From Chloroflexota bacterium (lineage in GTDB: Bacteria > Chloroflexota > Anaerolineae > Aggregatilineales > Phototrophicaceae): a stretch of DNA of 5,130 bases. Positions 1 through 5,130 of the stretch are shown here, piece by piece (within the stretch, counting starts at the first letter, position 1; each line of letters opens with the position of its first letter). The stretch is taken from NCBI GenBank assembly GCA_023392115.1, contig JAEVZT010000151.1, positions 1 to 5,130 of the forward strand. Reading direction: 5' to 3'. The notes beneath the pieces are model-generated. The model made no database searches, was not told the DNA's origin, and saw nothing but the letters and a program-made list of their open reading frames with translations. A program made the translations under genes and the position numbers.

Positions 1-998
1 GCACCACGTCGAGCGATCACCTGTACCTCTTCCCGAACGATGTCAAGCTCGACGACGAAATCCGTGCCGCGCGCGAAATCGGGATTCGCTTTCATGCCGC
101 GCGCGGGGCGATGAGCGTCGGCGAGAGCAAGGGTGGTTTGCCGCCCGATACGATGGTGGAGGGCGAAGAAGCGATCCTGATCGACACGCGCCGCGCCATT
201 GAAACGTACCACGACAAGAATCGCCACGCGATGCTGCGGATCGTCGTCGCGCCGTGCTCGCCCTTCAGCGTCAGCCAGCACCTGATGCGCGAGTCGGCGG
301 CGCTGGCGCGAAGCTATGGCGTTCACATGCACACACATCTGGCTGAAAACGCCAATGATGTCGCCTACAGCCTAGAGAAATTCGGCTTGCTGCCCGGCGA
401 TTACGCCCGCGATGTCGAATGGGTCGGCAATGATGTCTGGCACGCGCACTGCGTCTGCCTGAACGAGCGCGAGATCAGCCTGTTTGGCAAGACGGGGACG
501 GGCGTGTGTCACTGCCCGAGCTCGAATCTCCGGCTGGCGTCGGGGATCGCGCCAGTTCGCAAAATGCTCGATGCGAAGGTCAAGGTCGGGCTTGGCGTCG
601 ACGGCTCGGCGTCGAATGATGGTGGACATTTGCTCGGCGAAGCGCGTCAGGCAATGCTCCTTCAGCGCGCCGGGGGCAATCCGGCGGCGCTGACGGCGCG
701 TCAGGCGCTGGAAATGGCGACGCTCGGCGGCGCGTCAGTGCTTGGGCGCGACGATGTAGGCGCGCTCGCGCCGGGCATGTCGGCGGATTTCATCGGCTAC
801 CGCGTTGACACGCCGGACTTCGCCGGGGCGCAGCACGATCCGGTCGCGGCGTTGGTGATGTGCCAGCCCGCGCGTGTTGACCTGTCGGTGATCAGCGGGC
901 GAATCATCGTGCAGGACGGCGTGATCCAGACAGTCGATCTGCCGGTGCTGGTCGAACGACACAATGCACTATCGAGGCGGCTGATCCGGGGGGACTGA
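1..998 (+). CDS. 8-oxoguanine deaminase (amidohydrolase superfamily), 5' end missing
   Basis: Probably hydrolyses 8-oxoguanine to urate and ammonia in the cytoplasm. The reading frame is open from base 3, so the gene begins upstream; the first in-window ATG (111) is internal. The 331 visible residues compare with roughly 450 for the family, so about 120 N-terminal residues, including the first metal-binding HxH, lie outside. The segment TTSSDHLYLFP opens the window. HTHLAEN (330-350) carries the metal-ligand His (336-338) and catalytic Glu (345-347). HAHCVCL (from 441) gives the next His, HCPSSN (from 510) follows, and LGVDGSASND holds the metal/catalytic Asp (600-602). All visible catalytic positions are intact. 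SsnA- or hydroxyatrazine-hydrolase-like relatives share this architecture; the SSDHLYLFP and GVDGSASND wording favours 8-oxoguanine deaminase, by recall of the family. The stop TGA (996-998) shares its A with the ATG of the Nudix gene, indicating translational coupling. Confidence 0.85.
   Translation, partial: TTSSDHLYLFPNDVKLDDEIRAAREIGIRFHAARGAMSVGESKGGLPPDTMVEGEEAILIDTRRAIETYHDKNRHAMLRIVVAPCSPFSVSQHLMRESAALARSYGVHMHTHLAENANDVAYSLEKFGLLPGDYARDVEWVGNDVWHAHCVCLNEREISLFGKTGTGVCHCPSSNLRLASGIAPVRKMLDAKVKVGLGVDGSASNDGGHLLGEARQAMLLQRAGGNPAALTARQALEMATLGGASVLGRDDVGALAPGMSADFIGYRVDTPDFAGAQHDPVAALVMCQPARVDLSVISGRIIVQDGVIQTVDLPVLVERHNALSRRLIRGD
988..994 (+). promoter_or_regulatory. G-rich Shine-Dalgarno-like run before the Nudix gene
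   Basis: A run of six G followed by A lies inside the last codons of the upstream deaminase gene, 3 bases before the ATG at 998. The closest pairing part is near the start codon, so spacing is short. With the TGATG stop/start overlap, initiation probably relies partly on ribosomes finishing the upstream gene. Confidence 0.4.
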
Positions 999-1945
999 TG
1001 AGCCTGCGTCTTGGGGTCTTGTGCGCCGTGATCGACGATCGCGGGCAGGTGCTGCTGTCACGGCGCGGCGATCTCAACGTGTGGGCGCTTCCCGGCGGGC
1101 GGCTTGATTCTGGTGAGCGGTTCGAAGAAGCGGCGGCGCGCGAAGTCTACGAAGAAACGGGCGTTGAAATCGAGGTCGAGCAGCCGGTCAGCCTCGTCTA
1201 CTACGCGGGCTGGCGGCGGCTGAACATCGTGTTTCGGGCACGTCCAGCCGGCGGTGAGCTGCGCGCGCAGACTGGCGAAACGCGCGATAACCGTTATTTT
1301 CCGCACGACGCGCTCCCGCCGATGCCACTTGGCGCGATTGTCCGCGACGCCCTTCAACCGCACAACCGCCCACTGAACTACCGCGTCATCAATCCGGGTG
1401 TGCTGCGACAGACAAGTCTACGCTTACGGCTCGGTTGGCGCTGGTTTCAGAACCGGCTGCGCGGCCGCCCGGAACCGAAGTTTCCGGCGTTCTTGGTGCG
1501 TGCGGTCGCCCTGATCCTCGATCCATCGCTGCGGCGGGTGGTCACGCTGCCGGGGATGGGGAATGACCCGATCGACAGCGCGCACGGGTATCGCGGACTG
1601 CCGCGCGTCCTGTGCACCGGCGATGCCGCGCCGTGGGGGGAAGTCGCCCGGGAGATGGCGGCGCCGAATACCGGACAGCTTACGTTCCGCTGGATCGGGT
1701 TATGGCAAGACGCGCATAGATTCCAGATCGAGTTGGTGTTTGCCGCCCTCATGCCCGAAGGTGATCTGCGCGAGCGGGCGGGGGCGGATTGGTCGAACCT
1801 GCGCAACACCGCCTTCAGTGACCGCGATCAAGCCTACGTCGAACGAATTAAGCCGAGCCTGTCGACGGAGTCGGTTTGGAGTCTTTCCAGCAACAGCAGC
1901 CGTGTCGATGTCATCACAAGAAAGCCGACAAATGACCCTCGCTGA
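998..1945 (+). CDS. Nudix hydrolase with a probable degenerate second Nudix domain
   Basis: Residues 4-118 form a canonical Nudix domain, whose members hydrolyse nucleoside diphosphate-linked substrates with Mg2+ or Mn2+. The box is complete: G34, E40, R48-E49, E52-E53 and G55-V56 match the GX5EX7REUXEEXGU pattern. At 315 residues the protein is about twice the length of a single-domain member. A basic linker (about 137-163, with Arg and Trp) leads to a second region (about 166-290). That region has a Nudix-like first strand (LVRAVALILD), a helix keeping R218-E219 but lacking the metal-binding EE pair, and a 26-residue block at 233-258 aligning without gaps to 64-89. Substrate cannot be read from sequence; MutT-like action on 8-oxo-dGTP is tempting because of the neighbouring deaminase but unproven. 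The start ATG overlaps the upstream stop by one base, and the 3' end overlaps adenine deaminase by 14 bases. Confidence 0.88.
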   Translation: MSLRLGVLCAVIDDRGQVLLSRRGDLNVWALPGGRLDSGERFEEAAAREVYEETGVEIEVEQPVSLVYYAGWRRLNIVFRARPAGGELRAQTGETRDNRYFPHDALPPMPLGAIVRDALQPHNRPLNYRVINPGVLRQTSLRLRLGWRWFQNRLRGRPEPKFPAFLVRAVALILDPSLRRVVTLPGMGNDPIDSAHGYRGLPRVLCTGDAAPWGEVAREMAAPNTGQLTFRWIGLWQDAHRFQIELVFAALMPEGDLRERAGADWSNLRNTAFSDRDQAYVERIKPSLSTESVWSLSSNSSRVDVITRKPTNDPR

Positions 1946-3638
1946 ACGTATCACTGCCGCTCGCGGCGACTCGCCCGCGCACCTCGTCCTTAAGAATGCG
2001 CAGCTTGTCAACGTGCTGTCGGGCGAAATCTATCCCACCGATATTGTCATACACGGTGGTTATGTGGTCGCCCTCGGAAACGGATACGACGGACAGACCG
2101 TCGTCGACCTGAAGGGGCGCTACGTTTGTCCGGGGTTCATCGACGCCCACGTTCACATTGAGAGCAGCTTATGCACGCCGCCGGAGTTCTCGCGGGCGGT
2201 GCTGGCTCGCGGCGTGACCACCGTCGTCACCGACCCGCACGAAATCGCCAACGTGCTCGGGCTGGAAGGTATCCGCTTCATGCTCGAACGCGCCAAGCAC
2301 GGCCCGATCAACATGTACGTCATGGCGTCAAGCTGCGTTCCGGCGACACACATGGAGACGAACGGCGCGCGGCTGGAAGCCGAAGACCTCGCGCAGCTTC
2401 TCAACAACGATTGGGTGTTGGGACTCGCCGAGATGATGAACTATCCCGGCGTGATTTACGGTGATGAAGGCGTCCTCGACAAGCTCGATTTGTTTGGAAA
2501 GCGCGTGCTCGACGGGCACAGTCCGGCAGTGACGGGCATGCCGCTCAACGCCTATGTCGCGGCGGGGATTGCCAGCGACCACGAGTGCACAACCGTCGAA
2601 GAGGCGATCGAAAAGCTGCGCCTCGGCTTGACGATCTTCATCCGCGAGGGAACGACCACGCACAACCTGCGCCCACTGCTGCCGATGGTCAACGCGCAGA
2701 ATGCCTCGCGCCTATGTTTCTGCACCGATGACCGCCAGCCGGCAAGCCTACTTGACGAAGGCTCGATCGACCACATGGTGCGCGTGGCGATTGCCGAAGG
2801 CATTGACCCGATCACGGCGATCCGCATGGGGACGATCAACACGGCGAATTACTTTCGTCTGTACGATCACGGTGCTGTCGCGCCCGGTCGCCGCGCCGAT
2901 CTTGTCGTGTTCTCCGACCTGCACAATCTACGGGCGGAGATGGTCTACCGCGCCGGTAAACTGGCGGCGCAGGATGGCGAAATCGTCACTCCGAAGCCGC
3001 CGCTGCGCGCAATCGACTTACGCGGCTCGATGAATGTCCAGCCGGGTGCGTTTGATTTCAGCATTCCGGCTCGCGAGACGCGCATCCGGGTAATCGGCGG
3101 GACGGACGATCAGGTCGTGACCGGGCATTTCGTCGAAGACGCGAAGATTGTCGACGGGCAGGCAGTCGCGGATGTCGAGCGCGACATCCTCAAGATCGCC
3201 GTTATTGAGCGCCACCGCGCGAGCGGCAGCATTGGAAAGGGGTTCATTAAGGGCTTCGGCTTGAAGCGCGGCGCGATCGCGGGATCGGTGGCGCACGATC
3301 ATCACAATCTGGTCGTGATCGGCGCGGACGATGAGAGCATGCGCTGCGCGGCGCGCGCGGTGATCGAGATGGGCGGCGGGCTGGCGGCAGCGGAAGGTGA
3401 GTCCGTCTTGGCGACACTGGCGCTGCCGGTAGCGGGGTTGATGAGTGAAGCGCCGATCGCCGATGTGCGCCGCTCGTATGACGCGCTGATTAACGCTGCG
3501 CAGGCGCTCGGCAGCGGCATGAACGATCCGTTTATGGCGATGAGCTTTATGGCACTTGAAGTTATTCCGAAACTAAAATTAACGGATGTTGGGCTGGTTG
3601 ATGTGGAACAATTCCAAGTAGTGGATTTGTTCGTTTAG
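1932..3638 (+). CDS. ade: Adenine deaminase
   Basis: Hydrolyses adenine to hypoxanthine and ammonia (EC 3.5.4.2), feeding purine salvage or catabolism in the cytoplasm. The 568 residues fit the usual size. A short N-terminal beta region (about 18-65) precedes the metal-dependent barrel: FIDAHVHIESS with H73 and H75, DPHEIANV (101-108), LAEMMN with the probable metal-bridging E167, DGHSP (H196), SDHE (H217) and CTDDRQ (D266). The barrel ends near the APGRRADLVVF segment. The C-terminal adenine-deaminase domain follows, with GFGLKRG (441-447) and HDHHN (455-459). All expected metal ligands are present. The frame stays open upstream to an ATG at 1563, but that 123-residue extension is out-of-frame Nudix sequence. 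ATG 1932 begins the family-like MTLAERI and was chosen; ATG 1908 would add only eight residues. The Shine-Dalgarno sequence is weak (AAGAAAG about 7 bases upstream), so coupling to the overlapping Nudix gene is likely. Confidence 0.95.
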   Translation: MTLAERITAARGDSPAHLVLKNAQLVNVLSGEIYPTDIVIHGGYVVALGNGYDGQTVVDLKGRYVCPGFIDAHVHIESSLCTPPEFSRAVLARGVTTVVTDPHEIANVLGLEGIRFMLERAKHGPINMYVMASSCVPATHMETNGARLEAEDLAQLLNNDWVLGLAEMMNYPGVIYGDEGVLDKLDLFGKRVLDGHSPAVTGMPLNAYVAAGIASDHECTTVEEAIEKLRLGLTIFIREGTTTHNLRPLLPMVNAQNASRLCFCTDDRQPASLLDEGSIDHMVRVAIAEGIDPITAIRMGTINTANYFRLYDHGAVAPGRRADLVVFSDLHNLRAEMVYRAGKLAAQDGEIVTPKPPLRAIDLRGSMNVQPGAFDFSIPARETRIRVIGGTDDQVVTGHFVEDAKIVDGQAVADVERDILKIAVIERHRASGSIGKGFIKGFGLKRGAIAGSVAHDHHNLVVIGADDESMRCAARAVIEMGGGLAAAEGESVLATLALPVAGLMSEAPIADVRRSYDALINAAQALGSGMNDPFMAMSFMALEVIPKLKLTDVGLVDVEQFQVVDLFV

Positions 3639-3641
3639 GAG
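3637..3641 (+). promoter_or_regulatory. Shine-Dalgarno sequence AGGAG for the 166-residue gene
   Basis: AGGAG overlaps the adenine deaminase stop codon (TAG, 3636-3638) and lies 8 bases before the ATG at 3650. It is the clearest ribosome binding site in the window. It supports this start and suggests the small gene is efficiently translated from the shared transcript. Confidence 0.75.
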
Positions 3642-3649
3642 CTGCACCG

Positions 3650-4150
3650 ATGGCAGACGAACTGCTCGCTGGGCTGCGCGACCTTGCCAACCGCTGGGCG
3701 CTTAAGGCGCGCGGCTTGGCGAGGGACGCGAAGGCGGAAAATGACCCGGTGAAAGCCGGCTTTAATCGCGGATACGCCGAGGGGTATTACAGCGCCGCGA
3801 CTGAACTCGCCGCGCTGCTCAAGAGCGGCGCGAGGCAGATGCAGACAAGCGCGCCGCCGTCGACGACACCGACCGGACAGCATCCGCCGGCACCCCCGCT
3901 GGCGCCGACTTATGCGCCGGTGGCGGTGCGCGAAGTGCTGACGATGTTGAGCATTGCCGGAATCGACCCGCGTGATGTGGAGACGCGCAGTGACAACAGC
4001 TTCCGCGCCGTCTTCTCGCGTTGGCAAAACCTAATGGAGCACGAACGGATCGAGCGGATCAAGAAGTCCGACTCGCGCATTATCGTCCTCGGTTCGGGAC
4101 GGACGAATGACTCGCAAGACCCGTATGTTGAATTTGCTTTCAAAGAGTAG
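3650..4150 (+). CDS. Uncharacterised 166-residue protein, two segments joined by a Pro-rich linker
   Basis: I do not recognise this family. Residues 1-60 look wholly alpha-helical and charged, with aromatic residues around 38-47 (GFNRGYAEGYYSAATEL) suggesting an amphipathic helix. Residues about 66-92 are rich in Pro, Thr and Ala and probably form a flexible linker. Residues 93-166 look alpha/beta: helix VREVLTMLSIAG, a turn, strand FRAVFSRW, a charged helix (about 127-139), strand RIIVLGSG and a final strand YVEFAF. There is no signal peptide, membrane segment, Cys cluster or obvious catalytic motif, so a cytoplasmic, perhaps structural or binding, role is plausible. It starts 11 bases after adenine deaminase behind a good AGGAG and ends 5 bases before the YgeY-like gene, so it is surely part of the operon. 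Ribosome binding site, start, stop and packing make it a real gene; its function is open. Confidence 0.85.
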   Translation: MADELLAGLRDLANRWALKARGLARDAKAENDPVKAGFNRGYAEGYYSAATELAALLKSGARQMQTSAPPSTTPTGQHPPAPPLAPTYAPVAVREVLTMLSIAGIDPRDVETRSDNSFRAVFSRWQNLMEHERIERIKKSDSRIIVLGSGRTNDSQDPYVEFAFKE

Positions 4151-4153
4151 GGG
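4143..4153 (+). promoter_or_regulatory. Probable Shine-Dalgarno region for the YgeY-like gene
   Basis: AAGAG at 4143-4147 sits 8 bases before the ATG at 4156 and overlaps the last codons of the 166-residue gene. A GGGG run (4150-4153) lies only 2 bases from the ATG, probably too close to act alone. The five-base gap between genes suggests reinitiation after the upstream stop. Confidence 0.45.
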
Positions 4154-4155
4154 AC

Positions 4156-5130
4156 ATGGTAGACGCAAACAAGATCGCAACCATCAAGGCGCGTGTTGAG
4201 GAACAGCGCGAAGACATCATCCAGTTTCTGAAAGACCTGTGCGCTATTCCGAGCTACGACAGCAAGATCGGCGAGGTGGGCGAACGCGCCGCCGCCGAAA
4301 TGCGCAAGCTCGGTTTTGACGAGGTCTGGTTCGATCAGATGGGCAACATCGTCGGCAAGATCGGCGACGGCGAGAAGAAGCTGCTCTATGACAGCCACAT
4401 CGACACTGTCGGCATTGGCGATCCCGACGAATGGGAATGGGATCCGTTCCAAGGCAAGGTCGAAAACGGCGTCTTCTTCGCGCGCGGGGCGTGCGACGAG
4501 AAGGGCAGTACACCGGGCATGATCTACGGGCTGGCGCTGGCTCGCGAACTCGGCTTGCTTGACGGCATTACCGGCTATTATTTCGGCAACATGGAAGAGT
4601 GGTGCGACGGCATCGCGCCGCACGCGCTGGTTGAGGCGGAAGGGCTGCGCCCCGATTTCGTCGTCATCGGCGAGCCGACTAAGATGCAGGTCTATCGCGG
4701 GCACAAGGGGCGCGTCGAGATGCAGGTCGTCGCCAAAGGTAAGAGCGCTCACGCCGCCAGCAACTTCCTCGGCGACAACGCGATCTACAAGATGCTGCCG
4801 ATCATCGAGGCGATCAGCCAGCTCGAGCCGGAACTCGGCGATCACCCGTTCCTCGGACACGGGCGCATTACAGTGACCGACATGCACGTCAAGACGCCGA
4901 GCATCAACGCCGTACCCGACGAAGCGCTGATCTACATCGACCGGCGCGTGACGTTCGGCGAAGACCCGAAAGAGGAACTGGAACGCATCCAGCGGATCAT
5001 CGGCGAGCGCGACGACATCGAGGCGTCGATTCTGTTCTACGACGAGCCGAGCTACACCGGCTTTGTCTTCCCGGTGGATAAGATTTTCCCGGCGTGGGCG
5101 CTGCCCGAAGACAATCCCTATGTGCAGGCG
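4156..5130 (+). CDS. ygeY: YgeY-family M20 metallohydrolase, 3' end missing
   Basis: A cytoplasmic zinc-dependent amidohydrolase or deacylase of the M20 (ArgE/DapE/CPG2) fold. The first 325 residues are present; relatives run to about 400, so roughly 75 residues and the last metal-binding His lie beyond the window. Visible catalytic parts: YDSHIDTVG (H81 metal ligand, D83), the bridging D114 in GACDEKG, the E147-E148 pair in MEEWCDG (general base and metal ligand), and E173 in GEPTK. YRGHKGRVEMQV with KGKSAHAAS (about 183-203) begins the lid/dimerisation domain, and DNAIYKMLPII, FLGHGRITVT, DRRVTFGED, PSYTGFVFP and WALPED follow in the order I recall for YgeY. YgeY proteins sit in clusters with purine hydroxylases and ygeW/ygeX/hyuA/ssnA, and are annotated as selenium-linked by context only. 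The exact substrate cannot be read here; a ureido or N-acyl amino acid intermediate is possible. General ArgE/DapE-type deacylase is the alternative. Confidence 0.9.
   Translation, partial: MVDANKIATIKARVEEQREDIIQFLKDLCAIPSYDSKIGEVGERAAAEMRKLGFDEVWFDQMGNIVGKIGDGEKKLLYDSHIDTVGIGDPDEWEWDPFQGKVENGVFFARGACDEKGSTPGMIYGLALARELGLLDGITGYYFGNMEEWCDGIAPHALVEAEGLRPDFVVIGEPTKMQVYRGHKGRVEMQVVAKGKSAHAASNFLGDNAIYKMLPIIEAISQLEPELGDHPFLGHGRITVTDMHVKTPSINAVPDEALIYIDRRVTFGEDPKEELERIQRIIGERDDIEASILFYDEPSYTGFVFPVDKIFPAWALPEDNPYVQA

Noticed and set aside
111..998. ATG at 111 as the true start of the first gene
   Set aside because: The frame is open back to the window edge, and the upstream residues (TTSSDHLYLFP and onward) match the amidohydrolase family, so the gene simply starts outside.
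1563..1931. 123-residue N-terminal extension of adenine deaminase
   Set aside because: It overlaps the well-supported Nudix gene in another frame, has Arg/Ser-rich low-quality composition, and the family N-terminus begins at 1932.
2171..3033. Several + and - strand open frames of about 70-110 codons inside adenine deaminase
   Set aside because: All are out-of-frame shadows with Arg-rich compositions typical of shifted GC-rich coding sequence and no start signals or motifs.
3320..3400. GC-rich repeat-like stretch with many GCG/CGC units
   Set aside because: It encodes the conserved Ala/Arg/Gly-rich part of the adenine deaminase C-terminal domain; the pattern follows from codon use rather than a true repeat.
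3556..3584. Sigma-70-type promoter inside the end of adenine deaminase
   Set aside because: TTGAAG (3556-3561) and TAAAAT (3574-3579) are separated by only 12 bases, too short for a standard promoter, and no good -35 element lies 16-18 bases before TAAAAT. It is kept only as part of the AT-rich observation.
3910..4887. 325-codon open frame on the - strand opposite the YgeY-like gene
   Set aside because: Its codons pair exactly with the sense codons of the M20 gene. In that register a stop needs in-frame TTA, CTA or TCA in the sense gene, which are rare in GC-rich genes, so long antisense frames arise by default. The translation has no recognisable domain and also runs across the gene boundary.

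Overview
The window is a GC-rich bacterial segment (around 60% G+C by eye). It holds five tightly packed genes, all on the + strand, with no intergenic gap longer than 11 bases. It reads as the middle of one operon for purine and oxidised-purine breakdown. The first and last genes are cut by the window edges. No promoter, terminator, RNA gene, mobile element or CRISPR array can be supported, and no stretch over 300 bases lacks a gene. The host cannot be fixed from sequence alone. Gene style and composition would suit a GC-rich environmental bacterium such as a Chloroflexota (Anaerolineae-type) genome, but this is a low-confidence inference.

Layout: (1) <1-998, C-terminal three quarters of an amidohydrolase that best fits 8-oxoguanine deaminase. 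(2) 998-1945, a 315-residue Nudix hydrolase with a perfect Nudix box, followed by what looks like a second, decayed Nudix domain. Its ATG shares one base with the upstream stop. (3) 1932-3638, a complete adenine deaminase of 568 residues, overlapping the Nudix gene by 14 bases. (4) 3650-4150, a 166-residue protein I do not recognise, behind a good Shine-Dalgarno sequence. (5) 4156->5130, the first 325 residues of an M20-family metallohydrolase of the YgeY type (often named 'selenium metabolism-linked hydrolase').

How the genes may work together (inference): adenine deaminase sends adenine to hypoxanthine, and 8-oxoguanine deaminase sends 8-oxoguanine to urate. The Nudix protein could supply or clean up oxidised or damaged nucleotides. 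In other bacteria ygeY sits in clusters with molybdenum/selenium purine hydroxylases, and such clusters have been linked to anaerobic urate breakdown. The operon may therefore carry adenine and oxidised guanine into a uricase-independent catabolic route. The unknown 166-residue protein is the least explained member. The most notable structural point is the apparent internal duplication in the Nudix protein.
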